Source of the DNA: Terana coerulea
Lineage: Eukaryota > Basidiomycota > Agaricomycetes > Polyporales > Phanerochaetaceae
Reading direction: 5' to 3'
NCBI GenBank assembly: GCA_024811115.1
Contig: JAKOGH010000163.1
Coordinates: 1 to 57,718, forward strand
DNA length: 57,718 nt
Shown piece after piece: positions 36,240-47,673 of this stretch (within the stretch, counting starts at the first letter, position 1; each line of letters opens with the position of its first letter). The position numbers were made by a program, and so were the translations under genes. The notes under the pieces were generated by a model. That model was not told where the DNA came from. It searched no databases and was given only the letters and a program-made list of their open reading frames with translations.

Positions 36240-37556
36240 ATGAAGATTGAACTACCGCAGGAATTGGTGGATCAGATCGTCGACCATCTCCACGATAACA
36301 TGAATATGCTGCGCGCATGTTCTCTTGTTTGCCACGCTTGGATCCCGTCTACCTCCTTGCATCTTTTTTCGCAGCATTCGGTGGCCTCTGTGCCTTGGCG
36401 CATGGGACTCTAGGCGTGCCTGCACGTGCTTATACCATGGTGACGGTGCCCATTTGAACGACTTCATCCAACTCCTGCAACACTCGAACCGTGTTTCGAG
36501 GCACGTGGGAGCTGCGAGTTTCCACAGTGCGATGGAAACAGGAGATTGGTCTTCGCGTCGTGGAATGCTTGGACAACATTCATCCGGATAGTTTTTGGGA
36601 AATGCTGGACCTCGTTCCGGGCCTGTGTCACCTTCAGCTCAGGGTCTGCAACTTGCACATGTCCAGCAAGCCTCCACCGCGCGCCCTCAGGGAGCTGAAG
36701 AAAGTCACCCTTGGTCACACCTGGTCCTGTTCGGAAGACGAAGCCCGCATACTCAATTTCCTTTGTCATTTCCGCAAGATACAAACACTGGTGTTTACTT
36801 TACCACACGTAAACGCGTCATCTGCCATCTTGGCAATCGCCGAAGCAAGCGTCCCACACCTAGGCCTATTCGATCACGAGCTGGTTATTCGCTCCCTACG
36901 GTTTTACGGGCCCGATCCTCTGCTACTCCTGGGTGCTGTTATTGATCCTCATTCGGTATGCGAAGTTGTCATCCCGTATGTGGACCAACAGTCTTGCTCG
37001 AGAATCAACGTCCTGCTCAGAGAAACCACAAATCTCGTGTCCTTCGCATGTCGCGTCGAACCCTCCTCTCCCCTCCCCCCCCGCTCTCGTCGGTTGTGTC
37101 CGTCTGAACAAGCTCCATCTGACTGGCTCCCTCTATCTACGCCCGCGTGCACACGCTCTAGTAGGGGAATTGTCCCCTGAGCGACACTTTGCAAGTATAC
37201 TACAGGCTCTGAAGGACGCGGTCTGGGCACGATTGGAGCATGTCAAGATCACGTTTGTTATCTCGGGGCTTCGGACGTTTACAAACAGGCAAAGTGAACA
37301 TGCAGTGTTGCAAGCCCCGGACGAGGTTAGGGCACTGATTGATTACTTGCCCTGGGCCGAGCTGCATCAGGCGGTACTCGCCCTAGCGTCCCTCAAGATA
37401 GCCTGTTTCGAGTTCAAAAATTGGGAAACGGTCGACGAGCGAGCTCCGTACACCGCTATGTTCGAGAACGTGGTTCGTGACGGGATGCCTGCCGATCTTC
37501 GTGCAATTTCCCAAGTTCAGGTTGTGTATGGTGACCTCGTCTGCGCCATCCACTAG
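36240..37556 (+). pseudogene. F-box protein, tandem copy 3, three frameshifts
   Basis: ATG 36240 (MKIELPQELVDQIVDHLHDN) starts the F-box (LPQELVDQIVDHL...CSLVCHAWIPSTSLHLF). Frame changes occur at the T run 36364-36369 (one extra T), near 36505 (one base missing), and at the C run 37075-37082 (one extra C). Joined across these, the body matches copies 1 and 2: SIRWPLCLGAWD, LRVSTVRW, LCHLQLRVC, FRKIQTLVFTL, LRFYGPDPLL, LGAVIDPHSVCEV, LEHVKITFVISG, AVLALASLKIACFEF, DGMPADLRAISQVQVV. The stop is at 37556. Two of the three lesions are homopolymer-length changes. Confidence 0.8.
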
Positions 37557-37600
37557 CACTTTGTGTATTGCGTAGTATTAAGTCACTTATGTAGTATCGG

Positions 37601-38419
37601 TCAGTAGATAAACGGCAGTAGTCTGTATGGTGTCCTCCTCGCGTAGGCCTCCCACACCGCCCCGAACTCTCTATGCAACACGCGGTCCTCTGCACCGACC
37701 CGCTGTATCAGCAGAGCTGGTACAATGACCGCCCATCCTACGCACGCCGCAGTGAAGACCTTGCTGCCGAGCGTGTCCCATCCGATGCACTCCGCGTACC
37801 AACTCCCCGGCCCGAAGTGGCACAGCAGCATGCCGACGTACTTCATCACGCTACTGACGTAGCTCGGATGACGGACGACGCCGTACGGCCCGCTCGTGAC
37901 GAGGGTCTGCTCTTTCGTGACCGCGAGCTCGAACGTGAAGTTCTTGCCCATGGCGCGGTAGCAGGAGAGGCGCAGGAGGCTGCCGGCGTGCATCAGGGCA
38001 CAGCCTGCGAGCCAGGTTGGCGTTACGCGGATGTTGAACGCGTCGCTCGGCCTCGTTGTGAGGAGCGCGAGGACGTGGTCCGCGGTAGGCGACGGGTGCG
38101 GGTAGTGCGCTGTTGCGATAGCGGCCGACTCGCAGAGTGCGAACGCCCAGTAGACTCCCTGCAGCCTGGGGTAAGGTTATTGTGTTTTGCGGGACAAACG
38201 AGAACTCGCCTTCCATATCACCGCCGCGTTCCTCGCTATACCAGCCAGGACTCCTGCCGGGTCGCGATCGCGGGCGTCGCCATACTTTGCTTTCTCCTCA
38301 GCGACGGCCGGGGGATTGGGCGGAGACTGTGTGATTACACACAAGAACGTTCCAGATGTCAAGAGCGGAATCTTGACAATGGGGGACGCGAGGTGGTGAA
38401 AGCCGGGCAACCAAGCCAT
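37601..38419 (-). CDS. Isoprenylcysteine carboxyl methyltransferase-like membrane protein
   Basis: Integral-membrane methyltransferase fold (ICMT/PEMT superfamily). ICMTs methylate the prenylated cysteine of CAAX proteins in the ER; whether this member does so is not known, since the family is expanded in basidiomycetes. Exon 1 is 38419-38210, from MAWLPGFHHLASPIVKI. An upstream in-frame ATG at 38464 is possible, but 38419 has the better context. Exon 2 is 38158-37601. Total 255 residues. The C-terminal signature is clear: TLVTSGPYGVVRHPSYVSS (SAM and substrate region with the HPSY motif), several hydrophobic helices, LHREFGAVWEAYARRTPYRL, ending LPFIY. The intron begins with GC (AAG|GCGAGT), since no GT donor keeps the frame. 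Confidence 0.85.
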
Positions 38420-38884
38420 GGTGGGCAGACGTTTTGGGCTGTGGAGGTCGTTGAGGTCGTGCAAACGAAGTCATCTATCACAGAGGTGAGAATATATCTT
38501 CCGGCATACCATGAGCTCTAGAGTGGAAGTTGAGATGCTGCGAAGTACGTGCCTGGTCCGGATCGCGGCTGTCTCTGATGCAGCGTTCAGTCGTACCTCG
38601 GTCGTACCCGTGAATCAGACGGCCGCGCACGGCGAACCGACGGGATACGTCTGTGATATTACGCAGGCTTCTTCGCGTACACGCTGTCAGGGTCCCCATC
38701 GTCATGTGCCGTGGTTTCTCACAGCACCCGCCTCACAATCTCCCGAAGCATGATCAATATAGCGCCATTCAATTTCGACATGACACCCGACCTGTACATG
38801 AGGTTATAATGCTAGTCCTGTGACAGGCTTCAAGTTTTCTGCGTCTGCGTCGTCAACAGTCTGAAGGTGACAAGATAATGATAG
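38420..38884. other. Intergenic, no gene recognised
   Basis: 465 bases between the methyltransferase start and the stop of DUF6534 gene 4. Presumably the methyltransferase promoter. No gene seen. Confidence 0.4.
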
Positions 38885-40190
38885 TCAGTATAGAAATGCA
38901 ACGAGTAGAGCGGCTTTAGTGGTTTTACTGACTTTGTCGACGTGGTCGTAAGCTGAAATGCCGTCCGAACTTATCCATACCTCTTGCTGGACAAGGACGC
39001 CACCGCGAGAAGTCTCGTCAAGTCTTGACCGAGGTGCGAATACAATAGGTAAACTCAGGTGACTTATCCGAGTTGTTCGTGACTCCGTTGGGATCTGTAT
39101 CCCATCCTTCGTCCAATTCTTGCCGACGTTCACGCGGACCCGACTGTTGAAAATGACGAGGAGGGAATTCGAATAGAGCTTGCCGAGGATTGTGGCAACT
39201 ATGCTGTAATATGACTGATCCGGCATTGCTACGAACAGTACGAGAGTGCTCAAGGCTGCCAGAGCTGCGAAATGCCGGGCATTAATTGTCTGTATGCGTC
39301 GACACGAAGGGAATCTTACCGGTCAGGGCACCGGTTTCAACGGTGAGCCGAACAAGCTTAGCAACGATGATTTGAGTTTCAGGTATTGTTGTGCTATTAT
39401 GCGTGAGCTGTGTGTCACGTCAGCATAAGTTCTTACATACAGAGACTAACTCACCAAAAATATCATGGAAACAGCTATCAACACATCGCAAGCAGCACTG
39501 GCAGAGAGCCATAGCTGTTTACTGGAAGGTTCAGACGGAGAAGAAGTGAATAGCAGAGAATACCGTACCCGCACTGGGACGCTCGCCAAGAGGTCGTGTT
39601 GCAAATCGGCGAAGTCATCCTTCCGCACAAACCCTCCAACTATTGATACCCAAGCGGAAATGGCCTGAACGCATGCAATCTACGAAGCAGGTCAGAGAAT
39701 GGCAACGTCGGTAAAGGGTGTGGGATGAGAGCATACAAAACCGATCACAATCGTTAATAATAGGGATCGAGACAGGATCTTGATGCGGTAGGCGTAGTAC
39801 AATTGCACAGCACAACTGACTGATGGAAACGGCGGATATCAGTGATGCCTGTCTGGTCGACGAACCGAACACTCACTGAGACCAGTGAGAACTGGAACGG
39901 CCAGCCATTCGAATTGGAGGGAGTTGAGGACAGACAGGTCGCCAAAATGTCGCGCATACGCAGTGAAGACGTCCCGCGTCACGACGATTGTCTGCGCAGT
40001 TTCGAGAAGGTACACGCCATAGACAAGCCCCTTTGCCGTCCACGGATCTCTTGGAAACGAGAGGTAATACCAGTCTTGAGCGTTCCAATGTGAGTCGGCG
40101 AATGTCGGGAGGGGTGGTATGGAGGATATTACGCACGAACTTGAACGGACAGCAGTCCATACAACCCCCAGGTGAACAGGGACGCTAAAA
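38885..40190 (-). CDS. DUF6534-type seven-helix membrane protein 4
   Basis: Blocks in order: LIPYKLLASLFTWGLYGLLS, WYYLSFPRDPWTAKGLVYG, ETAQTIVVTRDVFTAYARHF, LQFEWLAVPVLTGL, CAVQLYYAYRIKILSRS, a diverged loop (VGGFVRKDDFADLQHDLLA), QLWLSASAACDVLIAVSMIF, IVAKLVRLTVETGALT, TLVLFVAMPDQSYYSIVATI, LGKLYSNSLLVIFNSRVRVN. The tail ends LLVAFLY at 38885. Intron positions match genes 2 and 3, including the A|TC split before the CAVQ exon. The first exon is not resolved: an ATG (MLQPVQVLGSTAA) lies near 40350, but the joining exon is unclear, so the 5' border is approximate. The core frame is intact. Confidence 0.78.
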
Positions 40191-41149
40191 GCTTGTATGG
40201 GATCAGTTGCGCGCTACCTCCTCAGAAACGATTTGAACGTACTCTTGGGGAAGCACTGTAACACGCTGGTCAGAACGGTCAGCTAACAATACACACAGCA
40301 CATACTCAGCAGCTGTTGAGCCCAAAACCTGAACTGGCTGCAGCATTGCTGGGCGGAGGTACAGGGAGTCGAGCGGAAGGGAGAGACTTAGAAGCCGCAC
40401 TCTTAAGTTCGCTCGCAAATCGGGGGAATGTTGGTATAACTCAATAAGGGTGACCCTGGGAGCTTGACGGTCAGTGATTGGGTCCAGCTGCAGGGCTCGT
40501 TGGCAGTGGGATGCATTGACATCACAAACGAGCATGAGCGGTTCACCTCGATGGTATCAAACAACGCGACACTCGTTCATGCTGGCCAGCAGCAGGCCGC
40601 TCGGTATTCCCCGCGATTGCAACCCCACGGGTCATTCCAGAAGGCGCCACGCATTCATCGAAGCTGACACCGCGGTGTATGGGCGGTCTCGGAGGCTCGT
40701 CATTGGCAATTTATTTCAACCGGCGTTGGAGCGTTGGTTCAGCCCACCCGATCTGGAAACAAGGGTGGGAATCCGTGAGCCTTTCCAAGTTGCTCAAGTA
40801 TTCCAGCCAGTTGCCACTCACATATTTACGGAATGCAGTACGCAGGCCTACAGACCTCTAATTGCATGGAGTGAAGAGTGTCGGCGTCTGCTGAAATAGA
40901 GTGTTCGACTCAGTTCCGACTCCCGAGCATCTGCACCGCGACCAGTTAACACACGCTTGAGAGATCGAAGCACTACCGATCTTTGTTGGTTCAGTTGGAC
41001 GAGCTTTGATCTCCGTACAACGGAAAGCTAAGCAGCGAACCAGCAACGAAGTGTCTGTACAACCCACAGATCCCGCTTCCTGGAAGCATCCGACTCATTG
41101 CCACTGGTCTGTCGTTATAAATCAACAGCTGTCATAGCCTCAAACAACC
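40191..41149. other. Upstream region of DUF6534 gene 4; no separate gene
   Basis: Likely contains the missing first exon of gene 4 and its promoter. A plus-strand frame of 141 codons at 40474-40899 has no motif, and its composition is not gene-like. Confidence 0.35.
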
Positions 41150-41159
41150 CAACACTCAC

Positions 41160-41646
41160 CTTCTCATGGGCTGCCATACACCTTCAAAGCTGATAGAGAC
41201 ATCCTGATGAACAAGGATCTCGCCACTTGAGTGTTGTTGGCTCCAGGCAGAGGTAGCGACATCATACGAGCCGTCAAGTGATTGTCTTGACGATCACTCT
41301 AACGAGGTTGGTTGCATCGACGTGAGCCTCGGGAGTTCTCATATCTTTACGCAGGAGCTGTCATTCCATGAGTTAGGAGGGTCCGTCACGTAGTATGGGT
41401 TTGTGACGTACCAAGAAAGCCATAGCCGATTACATGCAGCAGTTCCGGAGAGCCAGACATCGCATTGGAGTACACTGAATATCTCACGCCATAGGCAAGG
41501 GCTTTGGTCGACCACATATCTTGAGAATGAGGGAGGACTAGCCTGATCGTACAATAGACAGTCAAGCAGGGACAAGACGTACACAGTTTACAGCGTTTTC
41601 CATCCGAATAGATCAAAACCGCGTTCCAAGTATGCACCGCCGGCAC
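41160..41646 (-). pseudogene. Deletion-scarred DUF6534 remnant
   Basis: Three short matches to intact copies survive on the minus strand. DMWSTKALAYG (near 41520-41480) corresponds to the DPWLAKALVYS block. DVWLSGTAACN follows after only about 30 bases (near 41460-41425), where intact genes have roughly 500 bases between these blocks. ATNLVRVIVKTIT (near 41310-41275) and GEILVHQDVSISFEG (near 41225-41180) match KLVRLTVETGALT and the tail motif VLVQQEVWISSDG of gene 4. Stops occur between the pieces. It is therefore an old, internally deleted fifth copy. Confidence 0.65.
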
Positions 41647-42942
41647 ATGCAGTCAACGTAGAGCATAGATAAAGCATGGCACGCAATACATGAAATCACG
41701 CCGATGGTTGGAATGACTTGATCCTTCGCGCTTCGTATAATTCCCGGATGCATTATGGCCGTCTAACGCTGGAAGGTCATCAGCTTCTTTCCACCAAGAC
41801 TTTCATTCAGCGTGAGTAAGACTTACAGCGGTTACGCCATATAGATAAGGCAGGGGCAATAAGCTCGCAAAACCTGCGACCTCAATCGGGTCGTGAGAAG
41901 TCCAGTACTTGGATGCTGTCACAGTGCTTAAGACTGTGCGAACGAAGGAGGTGCAGCCTGTGTTGTCTATAAGCCGCATATAAGAGAGAGTCTATCACCC
42001 ACGACTAAGAACACGAACCTGACAGCAAAAGCCAGGCTCTGAAGATCTTGAATCTGCGTGTGGGAGCCTTTGAGAGGAGCGTGAGCGGGGTCTGTTCGAG
42101 CCATGATCTGGCCTGAAGGCAAACACCGCTGATTAGGTTTCTATGCTTCTTCTAGATACAGCAGCGCATAGATGTTCGCTTGTTCACAACCAAACATGAA
42201 GTGTATCGTCGTGACACCGCAGGCCACACACACCGAGCTGGATCGAGTCGGTGAAACGAGATTGGCAACATGACACAGGCTACTCACCACTTCCCGCACC
42301 AAGTGAATCTTGGAGTTTAAGCTCTCATCGTGTAAGCAAAACATACGCTTTCAGATACCAAAGGCCAAGCTGCAGATCCTCCTGAAGTGCCACAGCGTAC
42401 CGCTCATCCCTCCCCTTCACTGCACTGACATATGTCCTGAGCCCGCTGTGCTTCGTACGACACGCCGATGGCAATTCAATAAAGTGGATGTATGCGATCA
42501 ATGAGCCTCAAAAATGTCCTTTCGGTGGGGAAGGTGATGGTTGGAGTGCAAAGTGAGTGGGCGAGCTGGCTGACGCCACAATGTTCAGATCAAAACTATA
42601 ACACGAGCAAACAATATCGTCACTCGTCGCTGGACGGCTCTTCGCAAAGTCATCGAGTGATATCTATATTTATTCCATTCAATGATGAGAAGATAATGTA
42701 CGGAACGTGCGTCATGACAAGGCTTTGGTATACATTACAGCAGAACTAGATATTACAATGACTGGAAGATAACGGCAGCACAATCTTCGCCTTTTCTCGT
42801 CTTCCACCAAGTAGCTCTGCGGCGAGCAGAGTTCGTATTACAATTCCTTAGGCAGCCATCCCAGCAAAAGCATTGGTGCCTCTAGAGGACGTCGGCACAG
42901 CGGGAGAGTTTTGAGGTCGCGTCATACGCACGCGCCGGCCGT
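41647..42942. other. 1.3 kb without a recognised gene
   Basis: On the minus strand ATG 42103 begins MARTDPAHAPLKGSHTQIQD and can be spliced (GT..AG, AVR then a hydrophobic frame with SKYWTSHDPIEVAGFASLLP), but the joined frame is short and matches nothing known. The rest, including the 3' flank of the phosphate transporter, shows no gene. Confidence 0.3.
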
Positions 42943-45015
42943 TCACTGATGACCCGCGCGGCGCGCCTCCTCGAGCTCCTGCGCATATATAACGTCGGGG
43001 TCGCGGCCCTTGACCTCGGGCAGCAGCTGCGTGGCAACGGCGCCGGCGAGGCAGCAGCCAAAGAAGATCCAGAGCACGTTCGGCGTGCCGATGCTATCCG
43101 TGAGCTTGTTGAACGCGAGCGCGGAGATGATCGCGCCCGCCTTGCCCGACGCGGCGGAGATGCCGTGTGCCGTCGCGCGGAACTTGGTCGGGAAGACCTC
43201 TGCGGGGTAGCACTGTGCGCGGGCGGGATGTCAGTAAGAGTGTGGAGGGGGAAGTGGGGGACGTACGTAGGTGGTGGCGTTTGCGCCGAAGTTGAAGAAG
43301 AATTGGAGGAGGGCGAAGCAGACGATGAAGGGCACGGTACCGAGGCTGTGGAACTTGCCCGCGAGAATGCCCACTGTGCCGACATTAGCTCGATAATTCC
43401 CAGCGGAGCGTAGCAGCTACTTACAGAACAGAGCCTCGAGCAAGAACCCTTGCGTCTGGATCCACTTGCGACCGAGCTTCTCGATCGTCAAGACGGTGAC
43501 ATAGTACCCGGGCACGAACCCAAGGGCGGTGATGATGAGATTACCGGTGGCGATCTTGAACAACCGGTTCCACGCGCTGCCGCTCTTGCCATCGAAGCCA
43601 ATCTGCTGCAGGACGACGTTCTGGTTCAAATTGATACCATAAAATGCGATGTCGAGCAAAAACCAGCAGAGGCAGGTGCCGAGCAGGATGCGAAGGTGGC
43701 GCCATTCCGAGAAGTAGCGACGGAACTCTGAAGGTGAAAATTATGAGACATGAATTTATTTCCAAACATAACGGGACATACCGGCCCAGTGTGCCTTCTT
43801 CTGCGCAGCGAGCTCTGCCTTGCGTGAACGCTCTGTGGTCTCCGCGTTCGCCGCCGCCGCCGCGTCGCGTTCTGCAACAGTAGCGGTGTGCTTCTCATTC
43901 ATGATTTTGCCATTGTTCGAAGAGTCGGCCGAAGCCACGTCGGCGTCCGCCTGCTGCTTGAGCTGCGCGATGCCGTCCTCTTCTTGGCCGATTTTGCTTG
44001 CTTTCTGGTAGCGCGTGGACTCGGGCAGAGTGAGACGCTGGTAGAGCGTGCCGAACGCGGGGATGAGCGAGATGCCGACGATGATACGCCACACTGCGCA
44101 TATACTCAGCAAATGAGGCAATCGAGGGCACAGGGAATGACATACCTCCGTCGACCTTGCTGGTGTGACCGGCCTCCATCGTGCTCTTGTAGCACAGCAG
44201 AACGATCATCGTCGCAAGCGCGCCGACAAGGCTGCCCCAGCCTTGGTTCGCGAAAATGTACGCGAGCATGGTACCACGCTTGCGAAGACGGGCGCGGTCG
44301 GAGGTGATGGAGGCGGACATGGGGTAGTCGCCACCCACACCGATACCAAGAATAATACGCCAAATGGAGAGCCAGATGAGCACGCCCGAGGGCGAGAGGT
44401 CGCCAGTTGGGTCGGAGATGGACATGATGGTGGCGAAGATGATGAGCATGAGCTCCTTGCCGTAGACAGCCTTGCGGCCGAAGTAGTCTGCGGCGAATCC
44501 GAAGGCGAACTGGCCGATGACACTGCCGATGTTTGCACCAGCCTTCATGAAGCCTTGCAGGCCGGCGGGGAGCGCCGCGCCGTTGTATAGACGATATTGG
44601 AGCATCGTCGCGACGGGCTATGGAGCAAGTATTAGCGGTCGTGTGACGGGCAAATAGAGCAGTGACGTACGTTGATGATGAAGAGGTCATAAGCTGTGGG
44701 ATGGAGCACACACGTTCAAAACTTTGCTGCGTGGCCTGAAAGAGAGGAAAATACTCACCATCCAAGAAAAATCCAACCTGAAGGCGAGGAAAGCGACAGA
44801 TGAGCGATCGTGTGACCAGAAAACATAAGGCAGCATAGACGTACACCCGCAATACCAAGTAGCTTCACTTCCGTCATGCTCAGAATGTATGGTGGACGGC
44901 TATCTTCGAGCTCGAAGTCCTCCAGCTTTGACTTGTACTGGTGTTGCTCTTCAGCAGCCGGCCCATGAGCCGGCTGCGTGGAAACCGCGCCAGACGGTAG
45001 AGACGAATCTGACAT
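42943..45015 (-). CDS. High-affinity phosphate:H+ symporter, PHO84 family
   Basis: Major facilitator of the phosphate:H+ symporter family; expected to import inorganic phosphate across the plasma membrane. ATG 45015 starts [15 protein letters not shown] hydrophilic N-terminus is followed by [16 protein letters not shown] and AYDLFIIN split over very short exons, then [11 protein letters not shown]. Family hallmarks: [18 protein letters not shown], the signature [33 protein letters not shown], a charged central loop (about 4010-3790 of the 40 kb block, i.e. 44010-43790) rich in Ala, Glu and Lys, [20 protein letters not shown], and [19 protein letters not shown] with [12 protein letters not shown]. 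The stop is at 42943. About seven introns with GT..AG borders; no frameshift seen. A TATATA lies about 155 bases upstream; no CACGTG phosphate-control box was found. Confidence 0.93.
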
Positions 45016-47673
45016 CGTCTAGAATGATTGTTCTAAGATCCCGTCGTCTATAGGGATGTCGTGAGGAGGATGTATGGGGAGATCGTGGTCGGCCACACGA
45101 ATGGTGTTCGTGGAGAGAGAGGAGGTGAACGTCTGTCTGAGGGTCAGCCACAGAAGCGGCGGGGAAGGTATATACGGACGAGCCGACGCACGTTCGTTCC
45201 TCCGGGGTAAAAGAAAAAACTCCACCGCACTCGAGATCAAGCCAGGCACTTCGCTGCTGATTTGCTGGAGGAGCCGCCACCAAGCGTCAGCCTGATTGCG
45301 CGGCTACAAGATTTGGGCGTCTTGATCTGCCAAATATAGTATTATTCTGCAGAAATCAACAAATGACATAAGGGCGTCTGATCCATACTGGACCCACTTC
45401 TTGTCCAACAACTTTGAACCGCCTCTGCAGCGAGGCGGCATGTTGGCATACTTATGCACGTCACTTTTCATGTAGCGCATGTATGTCGCTTGAAGCTTGA
45501 CTGGTTGCGGCCGACTAGATCTTTGATTGAATCGGAAGGAACATTTTCAATGAGGCTTCAGGACATCTGTGACCTTCTTCGTGCTCAGCCTGAGCTGTGC
45601 CTTGGCTCAGAAACTACAACAAACCGGCAGAAGAGTCCCGATATAGGGCTGACTTGATTATTACATATCCAGATGGCCATGATTGAATATTGTAACATAC
45701 TTTCATAGCTGAAGGATAGTGTGCAGCGCGAATGTCAACTACAGTTTCTGGTCCCTCTCTTACAGTTCGCAAGGGGGTTCAAGCCTGGTACTCTCAAAGT
45801 CATTACTATAACGAGACGTGTTTTCCGCAAACATTGTTCCTTTACTGTAGGGTAGACACCATCAAAACATGAGCAAACTCGAGCCCGATCGCAATCTGAG
45901 ATTTGTGCAATCTAGCCAAAGGATCTTCTCCGCGCTGACCCACTCGGCGATCACAGCGCCCGCACGGACGTCTTCCGACGCCTGGGCTCTCTCGCTGGGC
46001 CCTCACGAGAAAAGCGGGAAAAGAGCGCCGAGCTGTTTATTATAACCATGATAATAGCAAGGACGAGCAAGACGGTGTGAGCAGGCATGGGTGAAAACAT
46101 TTTTGGGGAATATCGGAGAGCATGACTCGTAGGAATTTTGTGCGGTGCCAAGCTACGCTCCATTTTACCCGTCCCATCCTTCTCGCCGTGACTCGTGAAC
46201 ACACGACCGACCGCACACGACCGATCCCGCCGCTTTCACATGCATCCAGACCCATCGTCCAGTCCCAGGCAAAGTTTGCCCACTGCGCATTCTCTTCCGT
46301 GAAAAATGTTGTGGCGGACGGGGACGGAGCGATTCGCTCACCGGCAACACTTGCGCTACGTCGGAGGTTTCTCTTCCGTCGTAGACATGCATGATGTAAT
46401 GCTGTGATGGAAGAGTAGTAGTGTTGCTGCCTGTTGCCGTCGTTTCTATATGTTTTCAGATTATGACACAGTCGGCCGTGGTTTCATTGCGCAGTTGGAA
46501 GTGAAACAAGGACGTATGACAACAGGAAAGGCCGACCAGGACACGTCTGAACGTGATGGTCGTTGCATAGCTTCCAGTAGACAGCACAGCCGCTGGCGAG
46601 CCACAAAGCGAATGAAGACAAAGGGTAGAGAACGTGCGCGAGGAGATGTGCTTCTAGTGTTGATGGCAGGCAGTTGCACGGAAGGGCGGTGTAGGAGAAC
46701 ACTGGACGACGGCGGAAGATAGTGTGCAGTGGCGGTATTAGGCAATGAAGGTAATCGTGTGAACAGTCGAGTATATTCACCGCTAACTCGGACAGGATCC
46801 TGGCCAAAAGGTGCGTACTCGTTAGGTTGACATTACTTCGCAACTCAACAACGCAGCAACTCACCATGTAGCGGCTTCCCTGAATCCATGTCCACCAAGT
46901 GGGGCAGAGCAGAATAGGCTCGATGCTAGCGTCATACCTCTCCAAGGGCGAAGTATGAACGTGCAAGGGACATATGGGTAGGACCTCTGCAATGAACGCT
47001 GTTTGAGAGCTAAGAACGTGTGAGGTACTCCTTCGTGGCGTTCCGCGTCATGAGTGCCCATTGCTGTCACCTCAACAGCTGAGACTTCAAAGAGCATTCC
47101 AGGTGACAAGCCAAAACCGGAGCTCTCAGTGGATGAGCTGCGCCTAGTGGACCATCCATAAAGCCTAGTTCAAAACAAGCGTATGAATCGCAGAATAACG
47201 AGGCAGCGTAAGACACGGTCAATTTGCGGAAGTTCGTGTGGCTGTTGGCCTGAGGATAATGAATAACCACATTCTGCAAGACACCCCCAAGGTCGAAGGT
47301 AAACCCGCCCGAGGTAATGGAAGGGCGGAAGGGGATGTCGCTTGAAGATAATGGTACAGCAAAGCCCACGAAATACGGGTCTCAAATAGCGTACAGGAGC
47401 CGTACCAGAGTGTTTGGCAGAGCAGGATTGGTGATCAAAGTGGCCAGATGATCAAGGACAGCCCGACAGTTGGTTGAAGGATCAAGGCGCCGCCTGCTTC
47501 AGAGTGTACTGAGGCAACCCCGCGCAAAACAGCCGCTCTCACTGCGTAGGACACTTGGAGCACTTGGTCATCTATGAAAGTCGCCTGAAATCGTGTGCTT
47601 GTTGTCAAAGAGAGAGATGTAGCGGATTGTGGTTCAGATCATGACAATGGTAGGGCGGGAAATTGGAATGTGG
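45016..47673. other. 2.7 kb with no confident gene
   Basis: 45016-45290 is the phosphate-transporter promoter. Beyond that, only short frames occur. On the minus strand a hydrophobic stretch near 46620-46570 (SSFALWLASGCAVYWKL) resembles a transmembrane helix of four-helix MARVEL-like proteins, and frames at 47067-47385 could be joined to it. No complete domain can be assembled, and stops interrupt all frames. Possibly a decayed membrane-protein gene. Confidence 0.3.

Larger units (their letters stand above)
30345..37556 (+). repeat. Tandem array of three F-box units with duplicated flanks
   Basis: Unit 1 begins near 30345 and unit 2 near 32835. Both carry the same leader, GCTTTGTGACGA..GGGATG.GATTGGC...GTATAGTACACGACCG. 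Then follow GCTTGGACGGGCCGGAG (30921 and 33081) and AAATAATAGTTTT..AAAATCCATTT (30962 and 33108) upstream of each gene. Unit 3 starts near 35880 with the shared CCATTTACGGAGCATATCT. The leader of unit 1 overlaps the putative last exon or 3' UTR of the MFS gene. The 783 bases between genes 1 and 2 (32579-33361) are this repeated flank and hold no other gene. Confidence 0.75.

Noticed and set aside
40474..40899. 141-codon plus-strand frame upstream of DUF6534 gene 4
   Set aside because: No motif, and it lies where the missing first exon and promoter of the minus-strand gene are expected.
45016..45290. Pho4-type CACGTG control site upstream of the phosphate transporter
   Set aside because: Only near matches (GCACGTTC, CACGAA) are present; no exact core was found.
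46461..46966. Possible MARVEL-like membrane protein from a hydrophobic stretch
   Set aside because: Only one hel-like segment could be seen; no full set of helices or conserved exon order could be assembled.
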